A stretch of 31,004 nucleotides of DNA. It comes from SXZD01 sp034680345. Its GTDB lineage: Bacteria; Pseudomonadota; Gammaproteobacteria; Burkholderiales; Burkholderiaceae_B. Below, piece after piece: positions 6,801-15,545 of the stretch; within the stretch, counting starts at the first letter, position 1, and the number at the start of each line of letters is the position of its first letter. The translations under genes were made by a program, and so were the position numbers. The notes below the pieces were generated by a model, which was not told the DNA's origin, did no database searches, and was given only the letters and a program-made list of their open reading frames with translations. The DNA lies in assembly GCA_034680345.1 (NCBI GenBank), contig JAXISZ010000017.1, positions 1 to 31,004 on the forward strand, written 5' to 3'.

Positions 6801-7991
6801 AATGATGCATTTTCACGAATTGAAAAATTCTTGGTTGGTAAAATTGCTAACGGTGGGCCCGCTAGATTAGCAAAAGGTTCAGAAGTTACCCTTGAATATT
6901 TACAAGGGTTTGATCGTCATCACTGGTTTGATGTTCGTTTAGCTGATGATGAGTCTGCCGCACAGTTAGAAGCATTGAAAAAATCTATAGAAGACAAACG
7001 TCATCAGTTTGATTTGGCTTTTGAAGAAAAACGTAAAAAACTGACACAAGGTGACGAGTTACCGCCTGGCGTATTGAAAATGGTCAAAGTCTATCTTGCT
7101 GTTAAACGTCGTTTACAGCCAGGTGACAAAATGGCGGGTCGACATGGTAATAAAGGTGTGGTTTCAAAAATTACCCCTGTTGAAGACATGCCTCATATGG
7201 CCGATGGGCGGCCAGTTGACATTGTTTTGAATCCTCTTGGTGTACCATCTCGGATGAACGTTGGTCAGATTTTAGAGACCCATCTTGGTTGGGCAGCTAA
7301 AGGAATTGGCGATCGCATCAATGAAATGATCAAGCAAGAGGTTGCGGTTGCGCAGTTGCGTCAATATCTTGATAAAGTTTATAACTCAACCGGCCATTCT
7401 GCAGATTTAGATCACTTAACTGACGATGAAATTGTTGGGATGGCGAAAAATCTTTGCCAAGGTGTTCCGTTTGCAACATCGGTTTTTGATGGCGCAACGG
7501 AAGACGATATCCGAGCCATGCTTAACTTGGCTTACCCGGACTCAGATCCACGTACAGCAAGTTTAGGCTTTAATGAGCATAAAACTCAAATTACATTGAT
7601 TGATGGCCGAACAGGGGAGCCTTTTGATCGTAAGGTCACTGTGGGCTACATGCATGTGTTGAAGCTTCACCATTTGGTTGATGACAAAATGCATGCTCGG
7701 TCAACAGGGCCTTATTCCTTGGTGACGCAGCAGCCTTTGGGTGGTAAGGCGCAATTTGGTGGTCAGCGTTTTGGTGAGATGGAGGTTTGGGCTTTAGAGG
7801 CTTATGGCGCTTCCTATGTATTGCAAGAAATGTTGACTGTAAAATCAGATGATGTGAATGGCCGTACTAAGGTTTATGAAAATTTAGTCAAAGGTGATCA
7901 CACCATAGATGCCGGCATGCCGGAGTCCTTTAATGTGCTGGTCAAAGAGATTCGTTCGCTTGGTATTGATATTGATCTTGATCGGTATTAA
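3882..7991 (+). CDS. rpoB: RNA polymerase subunit beta
   Basis: RpoB forms, with beta', the active-site cleft of RNA polymerase. The 1369-residue product starts MSYSFTEKKRIRKSFAKRP, typical of betaproteobacteria, and is slightly longer than the 1342 of E. coli. The rifampicin pocket is intact and wild type: Asp521, His531 and Ser536 match E. coli 516, 526 and 531. The catalytic-region acidic pair in GYNFEDSI is Glu818-Asp819. The lysines of GDKMAGRHGNKG are at 1083 and 1091. The C-terminus clamps onto beta'. A weak AGGA lies 9 bases before the ATG. rpoC follows after 27 bases. Confidence 0.98.
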   Translation: MSYSFTEKKRIRKSFAKRPPVLDVPYLLTTQLESYTQFLQLGVGVADRQNTGLQAAFLSVFPIVSHNGYARLEFVQYNLGEPAFDVKECQLRGLTYCAPLRARVRLVLFDRDSSKPTVKEVKEQEVYMGEMPLMTNNGSFIINGTERVIVSQLHRSPGVFFEHDRGKTHSSGKLLFSARIIPYRGSWLDFEFDPKDVLYFRVDRRRKMPVTILLKAIGLSPQDILSEFFSFDTFELKSEGALLDLVPERFRGEIARFDILDKSGKVLVAKDKRINAKHIREIVAAGLTKISVPEDFLLGRVLAVTVVSSETGEVVANANDELTEELLARLRQNNILKIITLFTNELDQGAYISQTLRIDETVDQTAARVAIYRMMRPGEPPTEESVELLFNRLFYSEETYDLSRVGRMKFNRRMNRESDLGPMTLVNEDILSVIKILVELRNGRGQIDDIDHLGNRRVRCVGELAENQFRAGLVRVERAVKERLGQAESENLLPHDLINSKPISAAIKEFFGSSQLSQFMDQTNPLSEITHKRRVSALGPGGLTRERAGFEVRDVHPTHYGRVCPIETPEGPNIGLINSMAMYARLNDYGFLETPYRKVVDGRVTDQIEYLSAIEESKYVIAQANAGVDNYGALSDELVSCRCAGEFELLPPESVQYMDVAPGQIVSVAASLIPFLEHDDANRALMGANMQRQAVPCLRPEKPLCGTGIERTVAVDSGTVIAALHGGVVDYVDANRIVIRVNDEEVDPGSVGVDIYNLIKYTRSNQNTNINQCPVVKRGDIISRGDVIADGASTDLGELALGQNMLVAFMPWNGYNFEDSILISERVVADDRYTSIHIEELSVVARDTKLGSEEITRDISNLSEAQLSRLDESGIVYIGAEVQAGDVLVGKVTPKGETQLTPEEKLLRAIFGEKASDVKDTSLRVPSGMNGTVIDVQIFTREGIQRDKRAQSIIDDELKRYRLDLNDQMRIVENDAFSRIEKFLVGKIANGGPARLAKGSEVTLEYLQGFDRHHWFDVRLADDESAAQLEALKKSIEDKRHQFDLAFEEKRKKLTQGDELPPGVLKMVKVYLAVKRRLQPGDKMAGRHGNKGVVSKITPVEDMPHMADGRPVDIVLNPLGVPSRMNVGQILETHLGWAAKGIGDRINEMIKQEVAVAQLRQYLDKVYNSTGHSADLDHLTDDEIVGMAKNLCQGVPFATSVFDGATEDDIRAMLNLAYPDSDPRTASLGFNEHKTQITLIDGRTGEPFDRKVTVGYMHVLKLHHLVDDKMHARSTGPYSLVTQQPLGGKAQFGGQRFGEMEVWALEAYGASYVLQEMLTVKSDDVNGRTKVYENLVKGDHTIDAGMPESFNVLVKEIRSLGIDIDLDRY

Positions 7992-8018
7992 TGCGCGTAG
8001 GCACTATTGGAGAAAAAG

Positions 8019-11000
8019 ATGAAAGCGTTACTTGATTTATTTAAACAGGTACAGCAAAACGAGCAGTTCGATGCAATTCGAATTGGTGTTGCATCCCCTG
8101 AAAAAATTCGTTCATGGTCTTATGGTGAGGTTAAAAAACCTGAGACCATTAACTACCGTACTTTCAAGCCAGAACGTGATGGGCTATTTTGTGCAAAAAT
8201 CTTCGGGCCAATTAAAGATTACGAGTGTTTATGTGGTAAATATAAGCGATTAAAGCATCGTGGCGTTATTTGTGAAAAATGTGGTGTTGAGGTTACCCTG
8301 ACTAAGGTACGCCGTGAGCGTATGGGGCATATCGAATTGGCATCCCCTGTGGCTCACATCTGGTTCTTAAAGTCTTTGCCATCCCGTTTAGGTATGGTTT
8401 TAGATATGGCTTTGCGAGACATAGAGCGTGTTTTATACTTTGAAGCGTTTGTTGTGATTGAGCCAGGCATGACGCCTTTAAAGCGTTGTCAGTTACTCAC
8501 AGAAGATGACTACGAGATTAAGCAAGAAGAGTATGGCGATGATTTTCGTGCGTTGATGGGAGCAGAAGCTGTACGTGAGTTATTGCGCGGAATCAACGTG
8601 GAAGAAGAGGTTGAATTCCTGCGTTCTGAACTCAAAGTAACCAGCTCAGAGGCAAAAATTAAAAAGTTAGCTAAGCGCTTGAAGGTGCTTGAGGGGTTTC
8701 AGAAGTCCGGCATTAAGCCAGAGTGGATGATTTTGGAGGTATTGCCTGTACTTCCTCCTGAGTTGCGTCCTTTGGTACCATTAGATGGCGGCCGTTTTGC
8801 CACCTCTGACTTGAACGATCTATACCGTCGCGTGATTAACCGAAATAATCGACTTAAGCGATTATTAGAATTGAAAGCGCCAGACATTATTGTCCGCAAT
8901 GAAAAGCGAATGCTTCAAGAGTCGGTTGATTCTCTGCTTGATAATGGTCGTCGCGGTAAAGCGATGACTGGCGCAAATAAGCGTCCGTTGAAGTCGTTGG
9001 CTGATATGATTAAAGGTAAGGGTGGCCGTTTCCGTCAAAACTTGTTAGGTAAGCGTGTTGACTACTCTGGCCGTTCAGTTATTGTGGTTGGTCCGCAGCT
9101 TAAGTTGCATCAGTGTGGTTTGCCAAAATTAATGGCGTTGGAATTGTTTAAGCCATTTATTTTTAATCGGTTAGAAGCCCTCGGTGTTGCTACAACAATT
9201 AAGCAAGCTAAAAAATTTGTAGAAAATCAAGAACCAATTGTTTGGGACCTTTTAGAAGAAGTCATTCGTCAGCACCCAGTAATGCTTAATCGGGCTCCAA
9301 CATTGCATCGTCTTGGTATTCAAGCGTTTGAACCTGTTTTAATCGAGGGTAAAGCAATCCAGTTGCATCCTCTGGTTTGTGCGGCTTTCAATGCTGACTT
9401 CGACGGTGACCAAATGGCTGTTCACGTGCCATTGTCCCTTGAGGCTCAGGTAGAAGCTCGTACTTTGATGTTGGCTTCTAATAATATTTTATTCCCGGCC
9501 AACGGTGATCCATCAATTGTTCCTTCTCAAGACATTGTGCTTGGTTTGTATTACACCACCCGTGAAAAAATTAATGGTCGCGGTGAGGGTATGGTTTTTG
9601 CGAATGTTGCAGAAATGATTCGGGCTTATGAAAATAAGGAAGTTGAATTAAATTCTAGAATTAATGTTCGAATTCGAGAAGTGCAGATTAACAAGGAAAC
9701 TGCTGATAAAACAGAGACTCACAAGCTCTATAGCACTACGGTGGGGCGTGCATTATTATCTGAAATTTTGCCACCAGGTTTGCCTTTCAGTTTCATTGAT
9801 AAAAGTTTAAAGAAAAAAGAAATCTCTAAGCTCATCAACTCCTCGTTCCGTCGTTGTGGTTTGCGTGAAACAGTGGTTTTTGCTGATAAGTTAATGCAGT
9901 CTGGATTTCGATTGGCTACCCGTGGTGGTATTTCAATTGCTATGGACGACATGCTCATTCCGCCAAAAAAATCTGAGATTATTCGCGAGGCTGAGCAGGA
10001 AGTTAAGGAAATTCAGGCGCAATACACTTCGGGGCTGGTCACGCAAGGCGAACGTTACAATAAAGTTGTAGATATCTGGGGGCGTGCTGGTGATTTAGTA
10101 GGTAAGGCCATGATGGAGCAGTTGGCCACTGAGACGGTAGAATCTAGAAGCGGTGAGCTGGTTAGGCAAGAGTCTTTTAACGCAATTTACATGATGGCCG
10201 ACTCTGGTGCTCGGGGTTCAGCAGCTCAGATTCGCCAGTTGGCGGGTATGCGTGGTTTGATGGCTAAGCCAGACGGTTCCATTATTGAAACCCCAATTAT
10301 TGCCAATTTCCGCGAAGGCTTAAACGTTTTACAGTACTTTATTTCTACTCACGGTGCTCGTAAAGGTTTGGCTGATACTGCTTTGAAAACAGCAAACTCA
10401 GGTTATTTAACTCGTCGTTTAGTTGATGTGACGCAAGACTTGGTTGTTGTTGAAGATGATTGTGGAACAACCAATGGTGTATTAATGAAGGCATTGGTTG
10501 AGGGGGGTGAGGTTATTGAGGCGTTGCGTGATCGAATTCTTGGTCGCGTTTTAATAGGTGATCTTGTTAATCCTGAAACCCAAGAGACCATTTATTTTGC
10601 TGGAAGCTTGCTAGATGAGGATATGGTTGATCGCATAGAACAATTGGGTATTGATGAGGTTCGGGTCCGCACTCCATTGACTTGTGAAACACGGTATGGT
10701 CTGTGTGCAAAATGCTATGGTCGTGATCTTGGTCGTGGTACCTTGGTTAATAAGGGAGAAGCTGTTGGTGTTGTTGCAGCGCAATCTATTGGGGAGCCTG
10801 GTACACAGTTAACCATGCGTACATTCCACATTGGTGGCGCAGCTTCACGAGCTGCTGTCGCTTCTAGTGTTGATGCAAAAACCAAGGGGGTGGTTCGTTT
10901 TACCGCTACAATGCGATATGTTACCAATAGCAAAGGTGAATTGATTGTAATTTCTCGCTCCGGTGAAGTTTTAATCACTGACGATAACGGTCGTGAGCGC

Positions 11001-12230
11001 GAACGTCATAAAATTCCTTATGGTGCCACAATGGCTGTCACTGATGGGCAAGTTATTGAGATTGGTAAGCAGTTGGCAACATGGGATCCTTTGACGCGTC
11101 CGATTGTTTCTGAATATGCGGGTCAAGTTAAGTTTGAAAATATCGAAGAGGGCGTGACCGTTGCTAAGCAAATTGATGAAGTAACTGGGCTGTCAACATT
11201 GGTTGTTATTGATGCAAAACGCCGTAGTACAGCCAGCAAAGGTGTTCGTCCACAGGTAAAACTGTTGGACCCAATGGGTGAAGAGATCAAAATTGCGAAT
11301 ACCGACCACACAGTAAATATTACATTCCCTGTGGGTGCTTTAATTACTGTTCGGGACAATCAGCAAGTTGGCGTTGGTGAAGTGTTGGCTCGTATTCCAC
11401 AAGAAAGCCAAAAAACCCGTGATATTACGGGGGGGTTGCCGCGAGTCGCAGAGCTTTTTGAGGCTCGCTCACCCAAAGATGCTGGTATGCTTGCAGAAGT
11501 GACTGGCACCACCTCTTTTGGTAAGGATACTAAAGGAAAGCAACGTTTGGTAATTACAGATTTGGATGGCGTGCAGCATGAATTTTTAATACCTAAAGAC
11601 AAGCATGTGCTTGTTCATGATGGTCAGGTGGTGAATAAGGGGGAGATGATTGTAGATGGTCCTGCTGATCCTCATGACATTCTGCGTTTGTTAGGTATTG
11701 AGGCTTTGTCTGGGTATATTGTTGATGAAGTGCAGGATGTTTACCGATTGCAGGGCGTTAAGATCAATGATAAGCACATTGAAGTGATTGTTCGTCAGAT
11801 GCTGCGTCGGGTTGTTATTCAAAATCCTGGTGATACCACTTTTATTCCAGGAGAACAGGTTGAACGTTCAGAGTTGTTGGATGCAAACGATAAAATGCGA
11901 GCTGAAAACAAGATTGAAGCAACTTATGAGAACATTTTATTGGGTATTACAAAAGCTTCTCTGTCAACGGATTCGTTTATATCAGCGGCATCCTTCCAAG
12001 AAACCACCAGAGTTTTGACGGAGGCTGCAATTATGGGTAAGCGCGATGATTTACGTGGACTTAAAGAGAACGTTATAGTTGGTCGTTTGATACCAGCAGG
12101 TACCGGATTGGCTTACCATAGTGCGCGTCGCTCTAAGGAGCGTGTTGAGGTCAATCAAAATGCAGCTTTAGAACGTGCTGAGGCATTTTTTGCACCATCT
12201 ATGGCTGTAAGTGTCAATCAACAGGAGTGA
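8019..12230 (+). CDS. rpoC: RNA polymerase subunit beta'
   Basis: RpoC carries the catalytic Mg-binding loop of RNA polymerase. The 1403-residue product starts MKALLDLFKQ. The N-terminal zinc site is Cys70, 72, 85, 88. The active-site motif NADFDGD is at 458-464, the same numbering as E. coli. The second zinc site is Cys815, 889, 896, 899, and the conserved GEPGTQLTMRTFHIGG trigger-loop region follows. I chose ATG 8019 with GGAG 6 bases upstream; a TTG-initiated extension from 8007 would consume that site. It is the last gene before the str cluster, 148 bases from rpsL. Confidence 0.98.
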   Translation: MKALLDLFKQVQQNEQFDAIRIGVASPEKIRSWSYGEVKKPETINYRTFKPERDGLFCAKIFGPIKDYECLCGKYKRLKHRGVICEKCGVEVTLTKVRRERMGHIELASPVAHIWFLKSLPSRLGMVLDMALRDIERVLYFEAFVVIEPGMTPLKRCQLLTEDDYEIKQEEYGDDFRALMGAEAVRELLRGINVEEEVEFLRSELKVTSSEAKIKKLAKRLKVLEGFQKSGIKPEWMILEVLPVLPPELRPLVPLDGGRFATSDLNDLYRRVINRNNRLKRLLELKAPDIIVRNEKRMLQESVDSLLDNGRRGKAMTGANKRPLKSLADMIKGKGGRFRQNLLGKRVDYSGRSVIVVGPQLKLHQCGLPKLMALELFKPFIFNRLEALGVATTIKQAKKFVENQEPIVWDLLEEVIRQHPVMLNRAPTLHRLGIQAFEPVLIEGKAIQLHPLVCAAFNADFDGDQMAVHVPLSLEAQVEARTLMLASNNILFPANGDPSIVPSQDIVLGLYYTTREKINGRGEGMVFANVAEMIRAYENKEVELNSRINVRIREVQINKETADKTETHKLYSTTVGRALLSEILPPGLPFSFIDKSLKKKEISKLINSSFRRCGLRETVVFADKLMQSGFRLATRGGISIAMDDMLIPPKKSEIIREAEQEVKEIQAQYTSGLVTQGERYNKVVDIWGRAGDLVGKAMMEQLATETVESRSGELVRQESFNAIYMMADSGARGSAAQIRQLAGMRGLMAKPDGSIIETPIIANFREGLNVLQYFISTHGARKGLADTALKTANSGYLTRRLVDVTQDLVVVEDDCGTTNGVLMKALVEGGEVIEALRDRILGRVLIGDLVNPETQETIYFAGSLLDEDMVDRIEQLGIDEVRVRTPLTCETRYGLCAKCYGRDLGRGTLVNKGEAVGVVAAQSIGEPGTQLTMRTFHIGGAASRAAVASSVDAKTKGVVRFTATMRYVTNSKGELIVISRSGEVLITDDNGRERERHKIPYGATMAVTDGQVIEIGKQLATWDPLTRPIVSEYAGQVKFENIEEGVTVAKQIDEVTGLSTLVVIDAKRRSTASKGVRPQVKLLDPMGEEIKIANTDHTVNITFPVGALITVRDNQQVGVGEVLARIPQESQKTRDITGGLPRVAELFEARSPKDAGMLAEVTGTTSFGKDTKGKQRLVITDLDGVQHEFLIPKDKHVLVHDGQVVNKGEMIVDGPADPHDILRLLGIEALSGYIVDEVQDVYRLQGVKINDKHIEVIVRQMLRRVVIQNPGDTTFIPGEQVERSELLDANDKMRAENKIEATYENILLGITKASLSTDSFISAASFQETTRVLTEAAIMGKRDDLRGLKENVIVGRLIPAGTGLAYHSARRSKERVEVNQNAALERAEAFFAPSMAVSVNQQE

Positions 12231-12284
12231 CGTAAATCTTTTAATTGTCAAAATACTTGTCGTTTTTAGAGTTTATAAAAAAAT

Positions 12285-12314
12285 TTGACGTAAAAAGAAG
12301 AAATCAAATAGAAT
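12285..12314 (+). promoter_or_regulatory. Candidate sigma-70 promoter of the str cluster
   Basis: TTGACG (12285-12290) and TAGAAT (12309-12314) are separated by 18 bases in AT-rich sequence after rpoC. They match 5 of 6 consensus bases each. Transcription would start near 12321, about 58 bases before rpsL. A hairpin with a T tract begins almost at the predicted start site. Confidence 0.65.
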
Positions 12315-12324
12315 GTAGAGTTAT

Positions 12325-12361
12325 GGCCGCCGATTCTGGCGGTCTGTTTTTTTGTTTTTTT
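12325..12361 (+). terminator. Terminator-like hairpin between rpoC and rpsL
   Basis: GGCCGCC (12325-12331) pairs with GGCGGTC (12338-12344, one G-T pair) around a 6-base loop and is followed by TGTTTTTTTG and more T. It fits an intrinsic terminator for rpoBC transcripts. Since a promoter-like sequence ends 10 bases earlier, it may also act as an early attenuator on transcripts heading into rpsL. Confidence 0.8.
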
Positions 12362-12378
12362 ACCGGAACATAGAGAAT

Positions 12379-12756
12379 ATGCCAACCATTAATCAATTAA
12401 TTCGCAAGCCGCGAACCTCTGCTTTGTCAAAAAGTAAGTCGCCAGCGTTAGAAGATTGTCCGCAACGTCGTGGTGTGTGTACGCGTGTATATACCACTAC
12501 ACCTAAAAAGCCAAATTCAGCACTGCGTAAAGTCGCTAAAGTTCGTTTAACTAATGGTTTTGAAGTTATTTCATACATTGGTGGTGAAGGTCACAACCTT
12601 CAAGAGCATTCAGTTGTGTTAATTCGCGGTGGTCGTGTTAAAGATTTGCCGGGTGTTCGTTACCACATCGTGCGCGGTTCATTAGATTTGCAAGGCGTTA
12701 AAGATCGTAAACAAGCACGTTCTAAGTATGGGTCTAAGCGTCCTAAGAAAGCATAA
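12379..12756 (+). CDS. rpsL: 30S ribosomal protein S12
   Basis: S12 lies at the decoding centre and monitors codon-anticodon pairing. The 125-residue product starts MPTINQLIRKPR and carries TPKKPNSALRK (41-51) and GRVKDLPGVRYH (85-96). The lysines (43-44 and 88) where streptomycin resistance changes occur are unchanged, and the aspartate at 89 that is methylthiolated in many bacteria is present. An upstream extension to 12352 runs through the terminator T tract and is rejected. The ribosome binding site is weak (AGAGA). It is first in rpsL-rpsG-fusA-tuf. Confidence 0.98.
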   Translation: MPTINQLIRKPRTSALSKSKSPALEDCPQRRGVCTRVYTTTPKKPNSALRKVAKVRLTNGFEVISYIGGEGHNLQEHSVVLIRGGRVKDLPGVRYHIVRGSLDLQGVKDRKQARSKYGSKRPKKA

Positions 12757-12772
12757 GCCAATTTATTGGCTT
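12755..12772 (+). repeat. Small hairpin at the rpsL stop
   Basis: AAGCCAA (12755-12761) pairs exactly with TTGGCTT (12766-12772) around a 4-base loop. It includes the last two bases of the rpsL stop codon. There is no T tract after it, so it is not a terminator. It may protect the mRNA or be part of the folded rpsL-rpsG spacer. Confidence 0.5.
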
Positions 12773-12810
12773 TCGCGGGGTTGTTTGTTGTTTAAAGAAG
12801 TTTTTAGAGA

Positions 12811-12830
12811 AAGGTTTCTTAAGAAACCTT
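12811..12830 (+). repeat. Perfect 20-bp palindrome in the rpsL-rpsG spacer
   Basis: AAGGTTTCTT is followed directly by its exact inverse complement, with no spacer. As RNA it would fold with a TTAA loop on an 8-bp stem; as DNA it is a symmetric site. In E. coli, S7 represses the str operon by binding the rpsL-rpsG intercistronic RNA, so this is a candidate part of such an operator. The palindrome is certain; the role is inferred. The rest of the 152-base spacer holds two weaker inverted repeats (GCAAA/TTTGC, GGGAA/TTCCC). Confidence 0.7.
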
Positions 12831-12908
12831 ATTTACAGTAATTGATTTAGTAAGTGCAAATTTTGATAGTTTGCGAGGGAATTTCCCAACTGAAGAAAAG
12901 GAAAAGAT

Positions 12909-13379
12909 ATGCCACGTCGTCGTGTAGTGCAGCGCAGAGAAGTGTTGCCTGATCCCAAGTTTGCTAGCCAAGAGGTCGCTAAGTTTATTAACGTTATTAT
13001 GCTTTCAGGTAAAAAAGCGGTAGCAGAGCAAATTGTATACCGTGCTTTTGACAGTATTCAAAGCAAAACTGGCAAAGACCCCTTGGAAGTCTTTAGCCAA
13101 GCGATAGGTAATGTTAAGCCAGTTGTTGAGGTTAAAAGTCGTCGAGTTGGTGGGGCGAATTATCAAGTTCCGGTGGAGGTTCGTCCAACACGCCGACTTG
13201 CTTTGGCAATGCGTTGGGTTCGTGAGGCTGCAAAAAAGCGTGGTGAGAAATCAATGGATTTGCGTTTGGCTGGTGAGTTGGTTGAGGCCAGTGAAAATCG
13301 TGGTGGTGCCATGAAAAAGCGAGATGAAGTGCATCGCATGGCTGAGGCAAATAAAGCCTTCTCGCATTTCCGTTTCTAA
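12909..13379 (+). CDS. rpsG: 30S ribosomal protein S7
   Basis: S7 nucleates folding of the 30S head and contacts mRNA at the E site; in E. coli it is the autogenous repressor of the str operon. The 156-residue product starts MPRRRVVQRREVLPDPKF and contains GGANYQVPVEVRP (about 81-93) and the terminal helix EVHRMAEANKAFSHFRF. AAGGA lies 6 bases before the ATG. The 152-base spacer before it is unusually long for this cluster and holds the palindrome at 12811. fusA follows after 21 bases. Confidence 0.98.
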   Translation: MPRRRVVQRREVLPDPKFASQEVAKFINVIMLSGKKAVAEQIVYRAFDSIQSKTGKDPLEVFSQAIGNVKPVVEVKSRRVGGANYQVPVEVRPTRRLALAMRWVREAAKKRGEKSMDLRLAGELVEASENRGGAMKKRDEVHRMAEANKAFSHFRF

Positions 13380-13400
13380 ATATTCAACTGGAGTTTTAAC

Positions 13401-15503
13401 ATGGCCCGTAAAACCCCGATTGAGCGTTACCGTAATATCGGTATTTCTGCTCACATCGATGCTGGTAAAACAACAACTACAGAACGTATTTTGTTTTACA
13501 CAGGCGTAAATCATAAAATTGGCGAGGTTCATGATGGTGCAGCCACCATGGATTGGATGGAGCAAGAGCAGGAGCGTGGTATTACAATCACGTCAGCGGC
13601 TACCACGTGTTTTTGGCGCGGTATGCAACAGCAGTTTCCTGAGCACCGTATTAATATCATCGACACCCCTGGTCACGTTGACTTTACCATTGAGGTAGAG
13701 CGTTCTATGCGTGTTCTAGATGGGGCATGCATGGTGTATTGCGCAGTGGGTGGTGTTCAGCCGCAATCAGAGACAGTTTGGCGTCAAGCGAATAAGTACA
13801 AAGTGCCGCGTTTAGCTTTCGTAAACAAAATGGATCGTACTGGCGCTAACTTCTTTAAAGTTGTGGAGCAAATGAAGTTGCGTTTGAAGGCGAACCCTGT
13901 ACCTTTGGTTGTTCCAATTGGTGCGGAAGAGAACTTTAAAGGTGTAGTGGATCTCATAAAAATGAAAGCCATATGGTGGGATGAAGGTTCACAGGGCATG
14001 AAATTCGAATATGGTGATATACCTGAGGATTTGGTTGCTACTTGCCAGCAGTGGCGCGAAGGTTTGTTAGAGGCGGCGGCTGAAGCCAGCGAAACCCTAA
14101 TGGACAAATACCTTGAAAGTGGCGATCTAAGCGAAGAAGATATTAAGCTGGCTATTCGTCAGAGAACTATATCGGGCGAAATTCAACCCATGTTATGCGG
14201 TTCGGCCTTTAAAAATAAAGGCGTACAAGCAATGTTGGATGCTGTTATTGAGTATTTGCCAAGCCCTGTGGATATTCCAGCGGTGTCAGGAACAGATGAA
14301 TCCGAAAGCCCAGTTTCTAGAAAAGCTGAAGATGCTGAAAAATTTTCTGCGTTGGCATTTAAACTAATGACAGACCCGTTTGTGGGTCAGTTAACATTTG
14401 TGCGTGTTTATTCTGGTGTGATCACGAAAGGCGATACTGTCTACAATCCTGTTAAAGGTAAAAAAGAGCGTATTGGCCGTATTGTTCAGATGCATGCCAA
14501 CAATCGGGAAGAGATTGAAGAGATTCGCGCTGGTGATATCGCTGCTTGTGTGGGTTTGAAAGAGGTAACAACCGGTGAAACTTTGTGTGATCCGTCTGCA
14601 ATTGTTACCTTAGAGCGCATGGTCTTCCCTGAGCCTGTTATTGCGCAAGCAGTTGAGCCAAAAACCAAGGCGGATCAAGAAAAAATGGGTATTGCTTTGC
14701 AGCGTCTGGCCTCTGAAGATCCTTCTTTCCGTGTGCGTACGGATGAAGAGTCTGGGCAAACGATTATTGCTGGTATGGGTGAGTTGCATCTTGAAATTAT
14801 TGTTGATCGAATGAAGCGCGAGTTTGGCGTTGAAGCCAATGTCGGTAAGCCCCAAGTTGCGTATCGTGAAACAATTCGCAAAACTGCGACTGATGTAGAA
14901 GGAAAGTTTGTAAAACAATCTGGTGGTCGTGGTCAATATGGTCATGTTGTCATCAATTTAGAGCCAGCAGACCCAGGTAAAGGTTACGAATTTGTAGATG
15001 CGATCAAGGGTGGTGTAGTTCCGCGCGAGTATATACCGGCTGTAGATAAGGGTATTACAGAGACATTAAGTGCAGGGGTATTGGCTGGGTTTCCCGTTGT
15101 GGACGTTAAGGTGACATTGCATTTTGGAAGTTACCACGACGTAGATTCAAATGAAAATGCGTTCCGTATGGCTGGTTCGATGGCTTTTAAAGAAGCTATG
15201 CGTCGAGCGTCGCCTGTTTTGCTTGAGCCAACCATGGCGGTTGAGGTTGAAACCCCAGAAGATTATGCTGGGACAGTTATGGGCGATTTATCTTCACGCC
15301 GAGGCATTGTTCAGGGTATGGATGATCTACCAGGTGGTGGTAAAGCAATTAAAGCAGAAGTTCCATTGGCAGAAATGTTTGGCTATTCAACGACTTTACG
15401 TTCATTAACACAGGGTCGTGCAACATACACAATGGAATTTAAACATTACAGTGAGGCACCAAAAAATGTTGCGGATGCTGTAATAACCGCGCGTACCAAA
15501 TAA
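13401..15503 (+). CDS. fusA: Elongation factor G
   Basis: EF-G is the GTPase that moves tRNA and mRNA after peptide bond formation and, with RRF, recycles ribosomes. The 700-residue product has the complete G domain: AHIDAGKT (17-24), RGITI (59-63), DTPGH (88-92), NKMD (142-145). Domain II follows (from about 300), then domains III-V; domain IV carries GGRGQYGHV. Length is normal and no key residue is missing. GGAG lies upstream of the ATG. It is cotranscribed with rpsG (21-base gap) and tuf (42-base gap). Confidence 0.98.
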   Translation: MARKTPIERYRNIGISAHIDAGKTTTTERILFYTGVNHKIGEVHDGAATMDWMEQEQERGITITSAATTCFWRGMQQQFPEHRINIIDTPGHVDFTIEVERSMRVLDGACMVYCAVGGVQPQSETVWRQANKYKVPRLAFVNKMDRTGANFFKVVEQMKLRLKANPVPLVVPIGAEENFKGVVDLIKMKAIWWDEGSQGMKFEYGDIPEDLVATCQQWREGLLEAAAEASETLMDKYLESGDLSEEDIKLAIRQRTISGEIQPMLCGSAFKNKGVQAMLDAVIEYLPSPVDIPAVSGTDESESPVSRKAEDAEKFSALAFKLMTDPFVGQLTFVRVYSGVITKGDTVYNPVKGKKERIGRIVQMHANNREEIEEIRAGDIAACVGLKEVTTGETLCDPSAIVTLERMVFPEPVIAQAVEPKTKADQEKMGIALQRLASEDPSFRVRTDEESGQTIIAGMGELHLEIIVDRMKREFGVEANVGKPQVAYRETIRKTATDVEGKFVKQSGGRGQYGHVVINLEPADPGKGYEFVDAIKGGVVPREYIPAVDKGITETLSAGVLAGFPVVDVKVTLHFGSYHDVDSNENAFRMAGSMAFKEAMRRASPVLLEPTMAVEVETPEDYAGTVMGDLSSRRGIVQGMDDLPGGGKAIKAEVPLAEMFGYSTTLRSLTQGRATYTMEFKHYSEAPKNVADAVITARTK

Positions 15504-15545
15504 ACATAAATTTGAATTTTATTGTCTTTAGAATTGAGGTAAAAA

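Noticed and set aside
8007..8018. TTG-initiated N-terminal extension of rpoC
   Set aside because: It would consume the GGAG ribosome binding site; ATG 8019 gives zinc-site and active-site numbering identical to E. coli.
12352..12378. Upstream start for rpsL at 12352
   Set aside because: The extension would be encoded by the T tract of the terminator-like hairpin and is not part of S12.
12427..12660. Possible streptomycin-resistance changes in rpsL, with a parallel check of the rpoB rifampicin region
   Set aside because: The key lysines of S12 and the Asp, His and Ser of the rifampicin pocket are wild type.
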